Positions 26,845 to 38,406 of a stretch of DNA of 64,000 nucleotides are shown in pieces. Numbering within the stretch: the stretch's first letter is position 1; the number at the start of each line of letters is the position of its first letter. This stretch comes from Variovorax sp. 54 (GTDB lineage: Bacteria; Pseudomonadota; Gammaproteobacteria; Burkholderiales; Burkholderiaceae_C), in NCBI RefSeq assembly GCF_002754375.1, contig NZ_PEFF01000001.1, forward strand, positions 2,934,501-2,998,500, in the 5' to 3' direction. A model generated the notes under the pieces. That model made no database searches. It was not told the DNA's origin and saw only the letters and a program-made list of their open reading frames with translations. The position numbers were made by a program, and so were the translations under genes.

Positions 26845-27208
26845 GACGAATCGCTCCCATGAATGTGGTGTGTGCAGACCAGGAAAGCCCCACGGCCGGT
26901 CGCCGTAAGTCTCGGCAATTGGTCAACACCACCATGGATCTAGGTCTCAACTATTCGATCTTGGTTGAGCTTTGATATATGTTTTGTTGAACAATTAACC
27001 AAATGATGCCCCACCATGTTCTTCATGAAATTGGTGCAAACCCGCAAGATGAGAGATGCAGGCGCCACGGCCGCGCGCCTCGCCGCACAGCGGTGGCTCC
27101 CTGATTCGTGAGGTGCGCGCGAGGGCAAACGAGCACCGCGGGCAGAGCGGTTCGCCACCGGACTGCTGAAATAATGGTCACCCCGCCACACCGCCGCCGG
27201 ATGCGCCC
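26845..27208. promoter_or_regulatory. Gene-free 364-base region with a second copy of the GntR-type site
   Basis: The region lies between the divergent Pcp-like lipoprotein and LysE genes. TTGTTGAACAATT at 26984-26996 is identical to 23811-23823 in front of the pcp operon. Around it (about 26935-27010) the DNA is AT-rich, including GATATATG, as expected for a promoter. The remainder, 27010-27208, is GC-rich with no convincing gene; short frames there have no family resemblance or ribosome site. Confidence 0.65.
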
Positions 27209-27838
27209 ATGACCCTGTCCGCCTACCTGCTGTTCCTCCCCGCCTGCTTCGCCATCAACATGGCGTTCGGCCCCAACAACCTGCTGTCGGTGACCAACGG
27301 CGCGAAGCACGGCGTGTCGCCGGCCGTGATCGCGGCGAGCGGCCGGCTCGTGGCCTTCGCGGTCATGATCGCCATCGCGGGGCTGGGCATGGGCGCGGTG
27401 TTGGTCGCATCGGAGCTGGCCTTCGATGTCATCAAGTACATCGGCGCCGCCTACCTCGTGTGGATCGGCATCCGGCTGTTGCGCGCGCCCGCGCCGACCG
27501 CGCAGGTGCAGGCGCACGAGGCCGCGCCGCCGTCGATGCGTGCGCTGGTGCGCCAGGAGTTCACGGTGGCAGCCGGCAACCCGAAGGCGATCCTGGTGTT
27601 CACCGCGTTCTTCCCGCAGTTCGTGGTGCCCGGCGCGTACGCGTCGAGCTACCTGCTGCTGGGTATGACCTTCCTCGTGTTCGAGCTGGTCGCGATCGCG
27701 CTGTACGCGCTGCTCGGCGCGCGCATGCGCCGGCTGGCCAACGGCAGCCGCGCGATGCGCTGGTTCAACCGCATCAGCGGCAGCATGATGGTCGGCTTCG
27801 GCCTGATCCTCGCGTTCACGCGCCGGCCGGCGGGTTGA
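27209..27838 (+). CDS. LysE/RhtB-family amino acid exporter
   Basis: This 209-residue protein has six predicted membrane helices and the LysE/RhtB signatures FGPNNLLSVTNGAKHG near the N-terminus and AGNPKAILVFTAFFPQF in the middle. Members export amino acids or homoserine lactones. The substrate cannot be read from sequence. It points away from the Pcp-like lipoprotein gene and towards sdaA, so it could be part of amino acid overflow control, but no operon partner exists. Confidence 0.9.
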   Translation: MTLSAYLLFLPACFAINMAFGPNNLLSVTNGAKHGVSPAVIAASGRLVAFAVMIAIAGLGMGAVLVASELAFDVIKYIGAAYLVWIGIRLLRAPAPTAQVQAHEAAPPSMRALVRQEFTVAAGNPKAILVFTAFFPQFVVPGAYASSYLLLGMTFLVFELVAIALYALLGARMRRLANGSRAMRWFNRISGSMMVGFGLILAFTRRPAG

Positions 27839-27841
27839 GCG

Positions 27842-27857
27842 GCTGACCGCGCAGCGG

Positions 27858-27862
<5 letters not shown>
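27842..27862. terminator. 9-bp hairpin between convergent lysE-type gene and sdaA
   Basis: GCTGACCGC and GCGGTCAGC pair perfectly around a 3-base loop, four bases after the exporter stop and overlapping the sdaA stop codon. It could end transcripts from both sides, although no T-run follows. Confidence 0.5.
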
Positions 27863-29272
<1,410 letters not shown>

Positions 29273-29276
<4 letters not shown>

Positions 29277-30253
29277 CGCGCCTTCACCGCCAGGTTCCAC
29301 AGCGCGACGAGCTGTTCGTACTCGGCCGAAGCGGCTTCCTGGTCGAGCGGGAAGATCTTGATGGCGCTCAAGTCGGGCAGCGAGGTGAGCTTGGACACCG
29401 CGATGTCGCTGCGCACCGGACGGCGGAAGTTCTTCACCAGCAGTTCCTGCTGCGTCTCCTTGCTCAGCAGGCCGTTGTAGAGCGCAACGGCGGCGTCCAT
29501 GTTCTTCGCGCCCTTCACGATGAACATGCCTTCGGGCGCCAGGTAGCTGCCCTCGGTGGGATAGACCAGCTTGATCTCTTTCTGGCCGCCCGCCACGTAC
29601 TCCTGCGCCGCGTACTCGATGGTCAGGCCCACCGGGTACTCGCCGGCGGCCACGCCCTTGTAGGTGCTGCCCGACGACGCGGTGATGACCGCGTTGGCCG
29701 CCAGCTTGCCCAGGCCGTCGCGGCCGAACTGCTTGAGCAGGCCATACACCAGCATGTAGGCCGTGGCGCTCTTGCTCGGGTCGGTGATGGCGAACTTGCC
29801 CTTCCACTCGGGGCGCATGAGGTCCGACCAGGTCTTGGGCGCGGGCATGCCCTTGAGCTGGCGCTCGTTGATCATCATCACCATCACGTGCACGTTGGTG
29901 CCGACCCACAGGTCGTTCGGGCCGCGAAAGGCTGCGGGCACGGCCGCGAGGTCGGGCGACTTGTAGGGCGCCATCTGGTCCTTGTAGGCACCCAGCGTGC
30001 CGAAGCCGCCGCTCCACAGCACGTCGCCGCGCGGGTTCTTGGCCTCGGCCTGGATGCGCTTCATCAGCGTGCCGGTGCCGCCCGTGACCTGCTGCACCGT
30101 GAGCCCGGGCGTCTTCTTCTTGACCACGGCCAGCGCGGTCTCGACGGTTTCGGTGTTGTTGGACGAATAGAGCACCACCGTCTGCGCACCGGCAACACCC
30201 GCCGTGAAGGCCAGGGTCGCAATCGCGCATTTCGCCAGGGACTTGAAGGACAT
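29273..30253 (-). CDS. ABC transporter periplasmic binding protein, FbpA/AfuA type
   Basis: This 326-residue protein has a signal peptide ([20 protein letters not shown], cleavage near AGAQ) and then [16 protein letters not shown] and the [24 protein letters not shown] and [13 protein letters not shown] segments of the iron/AfuA-like solute-binding family. Known members bind ferric iron, sugar phosphates, 2-aminoethylphosphonate or thiamine. The paired Tyr residues of typical iron binders are not obvious. Coupling to sdaA argues for an organic, serine-related ligand. It follows the permease gene by 32 bases. Confidence 0.88.
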
Positions 30254-30285
30254 GAAAACCTCGCAGGTTGAAGTGAATGGGTGGG

Positions 30286-31932
30286 TCATTTGCTGGAAAA
30301 CAGATTGATGCGGAACACCTTGATCGCCACCACGATGGGCAGCAGGATCACGCTGACCAGCGCCGCGCCGTACGCCGAGGCCAGGCCCAGGCGGCCGCCG
30401 TCGACCTGGCGGAAGATGGCGATGGGCATGGTCTCCAGGCCGCCCGTGTAGACCACGATGGAGGCCGACAGCTCCGAGATCGTGGTCACCCACATCAGGA
30501 TGGCGGCCGAGATGATCGAGGCCTTCATGGCCGGCAGCAGCACCTTGAAGAAGGTCTTCAGCGGCGACACGCCCAGGCTGATCGAGGCCTCTTCGATGGA
30601 GTCCGAGATGTTGAACAGCGTCGACGACGCGTTGCGCACCGCAAAGGGCAGGCGGCGCACCGTGTAGCACAGCACCATGATCCCCGAGGTGCCCGCCAGC
30701 ACCAGCCAGCCGGTGTTGAAGGTCTGCACCAGCGCAATGCCCAGCACCGTGCCCGAGATGGTCAGCGGCAGCACCACGATGTAGTCGAGCAGTTGCGTGA
30801 AGGGGTTGCGCTTCTTGATCGTCAGGTAGCTCACGAGCACCGCGAAGGCCACGCCCACCACCGTCGCCATCGAGGCGAACTTCAGCGAGTTGATGATCGG
30901 CTCGGGCGCACCGCGCAGCGCACGCTCCAGGCTCGACAGCGACCACTGGCCCCAGCGCATCACGGGCCCGCTGGTCTCGGTGAACGCGCCCACGAAGACG
31001 ATGAGCAGCGGCAGCATCGACAGCACGATGATCACGCCCACGCTGAGCGTGTAGAGCACCGCCGCGCCCGAGCGCACGCGCACCACCGCGGGCGCGCGGC
31101 CTTGCGTCATCGTGTAGATCTTGCGTTCGACCACGCGCTTCTGGAAGAACAGCACGATGGCCACGATGCCGATGGACACCACCGACATCGCGCTTTGCAG
31201 CGTGGGGCTGCCGCCCATCTCGCCGACGAAGGCGTTGTACGTCATGACCGACAGCAGCGGCACGCTGCTGCCCAGCACCACCGACAGCGCGAAGTTGCCC
31301 ACCACCAGCGTGAACACCACCAGCGCATTGACCAGCACCGCGGGCAGGATCACCGGCACCAGCACGCGCAGCTTGGTCACCAGCGGCGAGGTGCCCAGGC
31401 TCAGGCCGGCTTCTTCGAGCTGGCCGTCGAAGCCGCGCAGCGCGGCCAGCACGCCCAGGTAGATGTAGGTGTAGTAGACGAGGGTCATGGAGAACACCAT
31501 GCCGGTCCAGCCGTAGAAGGTCGGCAGCGTGATGCCCACGCCCGCGAGCAGGTTGGTCACCAGCCCGTTGTTGCCCAGCAGCAGCAGCCACGACTGGCCG
31601 ACGATGATCTCGGGGATCACGATGGTCATGATCGGCAGCACGGCCACCAGGTTCTTCAGCGGGAAGTCGTAGCGCGCCACCATGTACGCGAAGGGCACGC
31701 CCACGGCCACGGTGCAGGCCGTGACCGACACGCCGAGCACCAGCGTGTTGCGGAACGCGAGCAGGTATTCGCTGTCCTGCAGCAAGGTGATGAAGCCGGT
31801 CAGCGAGAACGCGCCCGACTCGTCGCGCACGCTGTTCACGAACAGCGTGCCCAGCGGATAGAACACGAAGAACAGCAGCAGCACGAGGCTGAGCAGGGTC
31901 AGGAAACCCCAGGGCCACCAATTGATTTTCAT
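30286..31932 (-). CDS. ABC transporter permease with two fused transmembrane modules (FbpB type)
   Basis: This 548-residue protein has about twelve membrane helices in two homologous halves, each with an EAA-type loop for ATPase contact: [20 protein letters not shown] in the first half and [20 protein letters not shown] in the second. Such fused permeases are typical of FbpABC and AfuABC importers. It starts 13 bases after the ATPase gene. [20 protein letters not shown] marks the natural start. Confidence 0.93.
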   Translation of the reverse strand: MKINWWPWGFLTLLSLVLLLFFVFYPLGTLFVNSVRDESGAFSLTGFITLLQDSEYLLAFRNTLVLGVSVTACTVAVGVPFAYMVARYDFPLKNLVAVLPIMTIVIPEIIVGQSWLLLLGNNGLVTNLLAGVGITLPTFYGWTGMVFSMTLVYYTYIYLGVLAALRGFDGQLEEAGLSLGTSPLVTKLRVLVPVILPAVLVNALVVFTLVVGNFALSVVLGSSVPLLSVMTYNAFVGEMGGSPTLQSAMSVVSIGIVAIVLFFQKRVVERKIYTMTQGRAPAVVRVRSGAAVLYTLSVGVIIVLSMLPLLIVFVGAFTETSGPVMRWGQWSLSSLERALRGAPEPIINSLKFASMATVVGVAFAVLVSYLTIKKRNPFTQLLDYIVVLPLTISGTVLGIALVQTFNTGWLVLAGTSGIMVLCYTVRRLPFAVRNASSTLFNISDSIEEASISLGVSPLKTFFKVLLPAMKASIISAAILMWVTTISELSASIVVYTGGLETMPIAIFRQVDGGRLGLASAYGAALVSVILLPIVVAIKVFRINLFSSK

Positions 31933-31945
31933 GGCGTGCGTCCGT

Positions 31946-33016
31946 TCAGGCGGCGACGACGCGGCTGTCGGCCGGCACCAGCACCTGCACCGCATCGCCG
32001 GCCTGGAAGTCGGCCACCATGTTGCCGGCATGCAGCTCGACGCGGATCTCGGAGTTGTCGTGCAGCCGGATGCGGTAGGCGGTCTTGAAGCCCAGGTACT
32101 GGCGGCGCAGCACCTCGCCCGCGATGGCGTTGGGCACGTGGGGCGCGGGCGCCATCAGCGACAGCGCCTCGGGCCGCGCGATGAGGATGCCCTGCGCGCC
32201 CAGTGCGGCGCCGCCCTGCGTGCCGTCGAGCTGCTGGCCGCACAGCTGGTAGCGCACATGCGACGCGGCCCCGCCGGCGGACTCGGCCGGCACCGGAATC
32301 ACGTTGGCCGAGCCGATGAAGTCCGCCACGTAGGCGTTCACCGGCGTGCCGTACAGCTCTTCGGGCGTGCCCAGTTGCGCGATGCTGCCGCGGTCCATGA
32401 TGGCGATGCGGTCGGACATGGCCAGCGCCTCTTCCTGGTCGTGTGTGACGAACACGGTGGTGATGCCGGCCTCGCGCACGAGGTCAAGAATCACGTCGCG
32501 CATCTGCAGCCGCATCTTGGCGTCGAGGTTGGACAGCGGCTCGTCCATCAGCAGCACGCGCGGGCGGATCACCAGCGCGCGCGCCAGCGCCACGCGCTGG
32601 CGCTGGCCGCCGCTCATCTGCGCCGGGTAGCGGTCGGCCAGTGCCAGCAGGCTCACCTTGTCCAGTGCCTCATTCACGCGCCGTGCGATCTCGGCCTTGG
32701 GCACCTTGCGCGCGCGCAGGCCGTAGGCCACGTTGTCGAAGGCCGTCTTGTCGGGGAACAGCGCGTAGTCCTGGAACACCATGCCGATGTCGCGGTGGTG
32801 GGTCGACACGCGCGTCACGTCGTCCTTGTCGAACAGGATGCGGCCGCCGTCGGGCTCGTTGAAGCCGGCGATGCAGCGCAGCAGGGTCGTCTTGCCGCAG
32901 CCGCTGGGGCCCAGCAGGGTGTAGAAGGCGCCATCGGGCACATGCAGCGACAGGTTCTGCAGCACCGTCTGGTTGGCGAACTGCTTCACGACGTTGTCGA
33001 TGGTGATGGAAGCCAT
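31946..33016 (-). CDS. ABC importer ATP-binding protein with TOBE domain (FbpC/PotA type)
   Basis: This 356-residue ATPase has Walker A GPSGCGKTT (about residues 36-44), Q-loop VFQDYALFP, signature MSGGQRQRVALARAL, Walker B RVLLMDEPLSNLD and the switch His in VTHDQEEAL. A TOBE regulatory domain follows from about residue 240. It energises the permease of the same operon. It is the first gene, behind the region shared with the divergent LysR regulator. Confidence 0.95.
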   Translation of the reverse strand: MASITIDNVVKQFANQTVLQNLSLHVPDGAFYTLLGPSGCGKTTLLRCIAGFNEPDGGRILFDKDDVTRVSTHHRDIGMVFQDYALFPDKTAFDNVAYGLRARKVPKAEIARRVNEALDKVSLLALADRYPAQMSGGQRQRVALARALVIRPRVLLMDEPLSNLDAKMRLQMRDVILDLVREAGITTVFVTHDQEEALAMSDRIAIMDRGSIAQLGTPEELYGTPVNAYVADFIGSANVIPVPAESAGGAASHVRYQLCGQQLDGTQGGAALGAQGILIARPEALSLMAPAPHVPNAIAGEVLRRQYLGFKTAYRIRLHDNSEIRVELHAGNMVADFQAGDAVQVLVPADSRVVAA

Positions 33017-33214
33017 GTCTCTTGTTCAGGGTGGAAGGAAGCGCGATGCTAGGTGCGGCTCTTGCGTGCCACCAGCCGTATTTTTTAAGGCGGCCGGTTA
33101 GTTTTTCTGCAGGCTTCCCGGTCTACGATGCCCGCCGGCCTCCGACCCCGGGCGGCACGCAACCGAACACGAAAAACAGATGAGGAAGACAAGCCCGCTC
33201 GCCAAGGTACGCAT

Positions 33215-34123
33215 GTGGTGACCCGACGCCTCCCCCCTTTGAAAGCGCTGCGCGCTTTCGAGGCGGCGGCGCGCCATGCCAACTTCACCGCGGCCGCCGA
33301 CGAACTCAGCATCACGCACAGCGCCGTCAGCCAGCAGATCCGCCTGCTGGAGGACTACCTGGGCCAGCCGTTGTTCGCGCGCGAGGCCCGCGGCGCGACG
33401 CTGCTGCCCCATGCGCGCGACTACTTCGCCGAAGTGCAGGCCAGCCTGGACCGCATCGCCAGCGCCACGGCCGCGCTGAAGTCGCCCCACCAGCGCAGCA
33501 GCCTGCGCGTGTGCACCACGCCCTCGCTGGCGATGAAGTGGCTCATTCCGCGGCTGGCCGGGTTCCAGGCCCTCGCGCCGCAGACCGACGTGCAGCTGTC
33601 GACCCTGGGCCGGCAGTTCTTCGACCAGGCCGAGGCCGGCAGCGACGTGCTGATCCGCCGCATTCCCATGCAGCGCCCCGACCACACCTGCGTGCGCTGC
33701 CTGGACGACCACCTCGTGGCCGTGGCGTCGCCGCGCTTCATCGAGCGGCACCGCATCGCCAGCATTGCCGACTGCCTGGGCCACCCGCTGCTGCAGGCCA
33801 CCGGCGGGCTGGAGAACTGGCCGCGCTGGTTCGAACTGGCCGGCCTGCGCGTGCCGCCCCAGCTGCCGGGCCCCGTGTTCGACCACCAGTTCCTTTGCAT
33901 GCAGGCGGCCATGAACGACCTGGGGCTCGCGCTGGCGCCCTGGTGCCTGCTCGAGGAAGACATCCGCGCCGACCGGCTGCGCCTGGTGTTTCCCGAACCG
34001 CGCCTGCCCGCCTCCGGCGTCTATGCGCTGTACCGCACCGAAGGGCCGGTGGCCGCGCTGGCACGGCAGTTCGTCGACTGGCTCGGCACGCAGCACTGGA
34101 GCGCGGGAAGCCGCACGCCATGA
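33215..34123 (+). CDS. LysR-family regulator, GcvA type
   Basis: This 302-residue protein has the N-terminal helix-turn-helix (LPPLKALRAFEAAARHANFT, then AADELSITHSAVSQQIRLLE) and the typical effector domain. The PLKALRAFEAAARH opening marks the GcvA/AmpR-like branch. It is divergent from the importer-sdaA operon and probably controls it. GTG codons at 33215 and 33218 are the only starts close to the domain. Its stop overlaps the serB start (ATGA), so the regulator and serB are co-transcribed. The gap 33017-33214 contains AT-rich tracts but no clear T-N11-A palindrome I would defend. Confidence 0.9.
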   Translation: MVTRRLPPLKALRAFEAAARHANFTAAADELSITHSAVSQQIRLLEDYLGQPLFAREARGATLLPHARDYFAEVQASLDRIASATAALKSPHQRSSLRVCTTPSLAMKWLIPRLAGFQALAPQTDVQLSTLGRQFFDQAEAGSDVLIRRIPMQRPDHTCVRCLDDHLVAVASPRFIERHRIASIADCLGHPLLQATGGLENWPRWFELAGLRVPPQLPGPVFDHQFLCMQAAMNDLGLALAPWCLLEEDIRADRLRLVFPEPRLPASGVYALYRTEGPVAALARQFVDWLGTQHWSAGSRTP

Positions 34124-34806
34124 ACCCCATGCCCTCTCTTCCTCTCCGGCGGCTGTCGGACTTCAAGCTGATCGCCTTCGACATGGACTCGACGCTGATC
34201 GACATCGAGACGGTCGACGAGATCGCCGACATCGCGGGCTGCGGCCCCGAGGTCGCGGCGATCACCGAGGCCACGATGCGCGGCGAGATCACCGACTACA
34301 AGGACAGCCTGCGCCGGCGCGTGGCCCTGCTGCGCGGCGTGCCGCTGTCGGCGCTGCAGGCCGTGTACGACCAGCGCCTGCACCTGAACCCCGGCGCCGA
34401 GACGCTGATCGCCGCCTGCAAGCAGGCCGGCCTGCGCGTCGTGCTGCTGAGCGGCGGCTTCACGTTTTTCACCGACCGCCTGCGGGACCGGTTGAAGCTG
34501 GACGACACCCGTTCCAACGTGCTCGAGATTGAAGACGGACGCCTCACCGGGCGCATGCTCGCCCAGCCATGGGGCGACATCTGCGACGGCGATGCCAAGC
34601 GAGACAAGCTGCTCGACTGCTGCCGCGATATGGGCATTTCGCCGGCCCAGGCCATCGCCGTGGGCGACGGTGCCAACGACCTGCCGATGATGGGCGCGGC
34701 CGGGCTGTCGGTGGCCTACCGCGCCAAGCCGATGGTGCGTGAGGCCGCGATGCTGGCAATCGACGAAGGCGGGCTCGACCGGCTGCTGGGTTTCCTCAGG
34801 CCTTGA
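34121..34806 (+). CDS. serB: Phosphoserine phosphatase
   Basis: This 228-residue HAD-family enzyme has the nucleophile motif FDMDSTLI (residues 19-26), LSGGFTFF as motif II and GDGANDLPMM as motif III. It dephosphorylates O-phosphoserine, the last step of serine synthesis. It lacks the N-terminal ACT-like extension of the longer SerB forms. It overlaps the LysR gene by four bases and converges on recG, with which it overlaps by 11 bases. Its association with a serine-deaminase regulator is noteworthy. Confidence 0.95.
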
Positions 34807-36904
34807 GGTACTCGGCCTTGGTACCGAGCCAGCGGTCGATGTGGCGCTGCGCCAGTTCGGGGTGCTTCTGCAGCATCACCGGCGCGAGTTCGCGCGCCCA
34901 GTCGAGCAGCAGCGTGTCGGTCGCGAGGTCGGCAAAGCGCAGCAGCGGCGCACCCGACTGGCGCGCGCCCAGAAATTCGCCGGGCCCGCGAATCTCGAGG
35001 TCGCGCCGTGCGATCTCGAAACCGTCGCCGGTCTCGGCCATGGCCTTGAGCCGCGCGCGCGCCGCTTCGCCCACGCGACCGCTGTCGCCCGGCGCATAGA
35101 GCAGCACGCAGGCCGAAGCCGCCGCGCCGCGCCCCACGCGCCCGCGCAGCTGGTGCAGCTGCGAGAGGCCGAAGCGCTCGGCATGCTCGATCACCATCAG
35201 CGAGGCGTTGGGCACGTCGACGCCCACTTCGATCACCGTGGTGCTCACGAGCACCTGGATTTCGTTCGCGGTGAAGGCCGCCATCACCGCCTGCTTCTCG
35301 GCCGTGGGCATGCGCGAATGCAGCAGGCCGACCTGGATGTGGTCGCCCAGCGTGCCGGCGAGTTCGTCGCGCGTCTCGGTGGCGTTGCGCAGGTCGACCG
35401 CCTCGCTCTCCTCGATCAGCGGGCAGACCCAGTAGACCTGCCGGCCCTGCGAAATCTGCGCCTGGATGCGGTCGATGACCTCGTCACGCCGGTGGTCGGC
35501 CACCAGCTTGGTGACGATGGGCGTGCGGCCCGGTGGCAGCTCGTCGAGGGTGGAGACGTCGAGGTCGGCGTAGTAGCTCATCGCCAGCGTGCGGGGAATC
35601 GGTGTGGCGCTCATCATCAGCAGGTGCGGTTCGAGGTCGCCACCGGCCTTGCCGCGCAGGGCCAGGCGCTGCGCGACACCGAAGCGGTGCTGCTCGTCGA
35701 TGATGGCCAGCGCGAGCTTCTTGAAGCGCACTTTTTCCGAGATGACCGCGTGCGTGCCGATGACCAGCGCGGCCTCGCCGCTCTCCACCGCCGCCGACAT
35801 CTCGTCGCGCTCCTTCTTCTTCTGGCTGCCCGTGAGCCACGCCACGCGCAGGCCGCGCTCGGCCAGCAGCGGATCGAGCCAGCCGACCAGCTTGCCGAAG
35901 TGCTGGGCCGCGAGGATTTCGGTGGGTGCCATCAGCGCGCACTGAAAGCCCGCGTCGATGGCGCGCGCCGCGGCCAGCGCCGCGACCACCGTCTTGCCCG
36001 AGCCCACGTCGCCCTGCAGCAGGCGGTGCATCGGAATCTGCCGGTGCAGGTCGGCCGTGATCTCCTCGCCCACACGCTGCTGCGCACCGGTGAGGCCGAA
36101 GGGCAGCACGGCGAGCAGCTGCGCGTGCAGTGAACTCGCCACCGGTTCGGCGGACGAAGGCAGCACGGGCGCACGTTGCGCCGCGCGCTCCAGCCGCGCC
36201 TGCAACTGCGAGAGCTGCTGCGCCAGCAGTTCTTCCGCCTTGATGCGCTGCCACGCCGGGTGGCTGTGGTCTTCGAGCGCGGCAATCGACACGTCGGGCG
36301 TCGGGTAGTGCAGGAAGCTCAGCGCGCTGCGCAGGTCCCACGCACCGCGCAGGCCGATCTGCACCGGAATGGTCTCGTCGAGCAGCGCGCGCGCCAGGCC
36401 CGAGCGCACCTCGCGCCGCAGCACCGGCTGTGCGAGCCCGGCCACGGTCGAGTACACCGGCGTGAGCGCATTGGGCAGCGCGGTGCCGGCCGCCTTGACG
36501 GTCGGGTGCATGATCTGCCGCCCCACGAAACCGCCGCGCATTTCGCCGCGCACGCGCACCTTGGCGCCCACCGCGAGCTGCTTCTGCTGCGACGGATAGA
36601 AGTTGAAGAAACGCAGCTGGCAGGTGTCGCTGCCGTCGTCAATGGTGGCGATGAGCTGGCGGCGCGGGCGGAACACCACCTCGCACTCGGTGACCACGCC
36701 CTCGACCTGCGCCATGTCGCCGTCGCGCGTGTCGGCGAGGCGCACGACGCGCGTCTCGTCCTCGTAGCGCATCGGCAGGTAGAGCGCGAAGTCGATGTCG
36801 CGCACGAGGCCGAGCTTGCGCAGCGCGCGCTGCACGAGGCTCAGGCCGGTGCCGGGCGGTTGCGCCGGCGCGGCGGGGGGAGTCGGTTCTTTCTTGGCGG
36901 GCAC
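34796..36904 (-). CDS. recG: ATP-dependent DNA helicase RecG
   Basis: This protein of about 702 residues has the N-terminal wedge/OB domain (VEGVVTECEVVFRPRRQLIA) and helicase motifs GDVGSGKT, IIDEQHRFGV, SATPIPRTLA, STTVIEVGVDVPNAS and QLRGRVGRG. RecG rewinds and reverses stalled replication forks. No ATG lies near the family start, so I used the GTG at 36904 (PAKKEPTPP follows); a TTG at 36910 is the alternative. The gene starts 11 bases after the upstream epimerase. Confidence 0.95.
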   Translation of the reverse strand: MPAKKEPTPPAAPAQPPGTGLSLVQRALRKLGLVRDIDFALYLPMRYEDETRVVRLADTRDGDMAQVEGVVTECEVVFRPRRQLIATIDDGSDTCQLRFFNFYPSQQKQLAVGAKVRVRGEMRGGFVGRQIMHPTVKAAGTALPNALTPVYSTVAGLAQPVLRREVRSGLARALLDETIPVQIGLRGAWDLRSALSFLHYPTPDVSIAALEDHSHPAWQRIKAEELLAQQLSQLQARLERAAQRAPVLPSSAEPVASSLHAQLLAVLPFGLTGAQQRVGEEITADLHRQIPMHRLLQGDVGSGKTVVAALAAARAIDAGFQCALMAPTEILAAQHFGKLVGWLDPLLAERGLRVAWLTGSQKKKERDEMSAAVESGEAALVIGTHAVISEKVRFKKLALAIIDEQHRFGVAQRLALRGKAGGDLEPHLLMMSATPIPRTLAMSYYADLDVSTLDELPPGRTPIVTKLVADHRRDEVIDRIQAQISQGRQVYWVCPLIEESEAVDLRNATETRDELAGTLGDHIQVGLLHSRMPTAEKQAVMAAFTANEIQVLVSTTVIEVGVDVPNASLMVIEHAERFGLSQLHQLRGRVGRGAAASACVLLYAPGDSGRVGEAARARLKAMAETGDGFEIARRDLEIRGPGEFLGARQSGAPLLRFADLATDTLLLDWARELAPVMLQKHPELAQRHIDRWLGTKAEYLKA

Positions 36905-36915
36905 GGACAAGGCTT

Positions 36916-38406
36916 CTAGCGTGGACGGCAAAGGTCCGTCAAGGCGCTGCGGGCATCGGGGAACATGAACTGGAAGCCGGTGCGCAGCAGCTGCGCCGGC
37001 ACGACGTGCTGGCCTTCGAGCAACAGGTCGGCCTGCTCGCCCAGCAGCAGCTTCACGGGCGCGGCGGGTGTGGGCATCCAGCAGGGGCGGTGCAACACAC
37101 TGGCAGCGACACGGGTGAAGGCCTCCTGGCCCAGCGCGCCCGGCGCGGTGACGTTGAAGGCCTGCGCGGCGACGGGCTCGGTGGCGGACTCGGTCACGGT
37201 CCACACATGCGCGATGGCGCGAATCAGGTCGTGCACATGCACCCACGACAGCCACTGCCGCCCGCTGCCCAGGCGCCCGCCCATGCCCAGCTGCACCGGC
37301 ATCAGCAGCTGCGGCAGCGAGCCCTGGTGGCCCAGCACGAAACCGAAGCGCAGGCAGGCCACGCGCACGCCGTGCGCCACGGCCGCGTGCGCGGCCTGCT
37401 CCCAGCGCTGGCACAGCGTCGACATGAAGATGTTCTGTGGCGGCGCGTCTTCGGTGAGCTCGGTGGTGTCGCCCTGCGGCTGCACGCCGTAGTAGCCGAT
37501 GGCGGAACCCGAGAGCAGCAGCCACGGCTTGCGCGGGCGCGTGCCGATCCACGCGACGAGCTGCTGCGTCAAACCTTCGCGGCTTTGCAGCAGTTGCTGC
37601 TGGCGCCGCGCGCTCCAGCGCTGGCCGAGGATGCGTGCGCCCGCGAGGTTGACGACCACATCGATGGCGTCCGCGGCGGGAATCTGGTCGAGCGATTGCA
37701 CGCAGCGCACCGCGCCGCCGAAGCCCCAGGCGGCGCCGCGCGCGTCGCGTGTCCACACCGTCACTGCGTGGCCATCGGCCAGCAGGTGGCGCACGAGGAT
37801 CTGGCCGATAAAGCCGGTGCCGCCCGTCACCAGCACCTGCTGCGGCGTCGTGCCGAAGTGCACCGGGGCCTGGGCGTCGCGCACCTGCGCCTGCTTCCGC
37901 TGCTTGAACAAGGCGCGCGCCGCGAAGCCGTCGCGCAGGCCCGAGATGCCCACGCCCACGCCGCACAGCGCCAGGAAGGCGCTGAGCCAGCCGTGCGGCT
38001 GCCACACCATCGCCGTCGGTTGGTCGGCCCAGCCGACCGCGCTCATCGCCAGCAGCGCGATGAACGCGCCGGCGTTGATGGCCAGCACCGTGTGCGTCAC
38101 GCGTTCGGTCGGCGGCAGCAGGCGGCTGCCGTCTTCGACCACGAAGTCCCACAGCGTGAGCACGATCTCGATGCCGAACACCGCGAGCAGCACCCACGCC
38201 CACGCGCCGTGCCAGGCCCACGCCGACAGCCCGAGGAACAGCGCGCAATAGATCGATGAGCGCGTGGCATGGATCGCCAGCTCGCGACCCGCCGTGCCGC
38301 GGCGCGGCAGGGCTTCGGTGCCTTCGTGGTGGTAGAGCGTGTCGAAGGCGCCCAGCGCGCCCTGCGCCGCCATGAGCTGCAAGGCCAGCAGGTGCGTGTC
38401 GATCAT
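36916..38406 (-). CDS. TIGR01777-type sugar epimerase-like protein with N-terminal membrane domain
   Basis: This 496-residue protein is a fusion. Residues 1 to about 175 carry four or five membrane helices. From about residue 193 comes a Rossmann domain (QQVLVTGGTGFIGQILVRHL, then NLAGARILGQRWS) of the TIGR01777 SDR family, ending with the DUF1731-like tail (PAQLLRTGFQFMFPD). Free-standing family members such as E. coli YfcH have no membrane part. The substrate is unknown. It overlaps the DUF4166 gene (ATGA at 38403-38406), so the two act together. Confidence 0.88.
   Translation of the reverse strand: MIDTHLLALQLMAAQGALGAFDTLYHHEGTEALPRRGTAGRELAIHATRSSIYCALFLGLSAWAWHGAWAWVLLAVFGIEIVLTLWDFVVEDGSRLLPPTERVTHTVLAINAGAFIALLAMSAVGWADQPTAMVWQPHGWLSAFLALCGVGVGISGLRDGFAARALFKQRKQAQVRDAQAPVHFGTTPQQVLVTGGTGFIGQILVRHLLADGHAVTVWTRDARGAAWGFGGAVRCVQSLDQIPAADAIDVVVNLAGARILGQRWSARRQQQLLQSREGLTQQLVAWIGTRPRKPWLLLSGSAIGYYGVQPQGDTTELTEDAPPQNIFMSTLCQRWEQAAHAAVAHGVRVACLRFGFVLGHQGSLPQLLMPVQLGMGGRLGSGRQWLSWVHVHDLIRAIAHVWTVTESATEPVAAQAFNVTAPGALGQEAFTRVAASVLHRPCWMPTPAAPVKLLLGEQADLLLEGQHVVPAQLLRTGFQFMFPDARSALTDLCRPR

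Noticed and set aside
27023-27517. A 164-codon minus frame overlapping the LysE gene
   Set aside because: It covers the start of a clear LysE-family gene on the other strand and has no motif or ribosome site.
30277-32088. A Gln/His-rich 603-codon frame antisense to the permease
   Set aside because: Gln/His/Arg runs are the mirror of hydrophobic codons on the other strand; the permease has EAA loops and membrane helices.
34796-38248. A single 1150-codon frame joining recG to upstream sequence
   Set aside because: The part upstream of residue VPAKKE is an out-of-frame reading of the epimerase gene. RecG has its normal length from the GTG at 36904.
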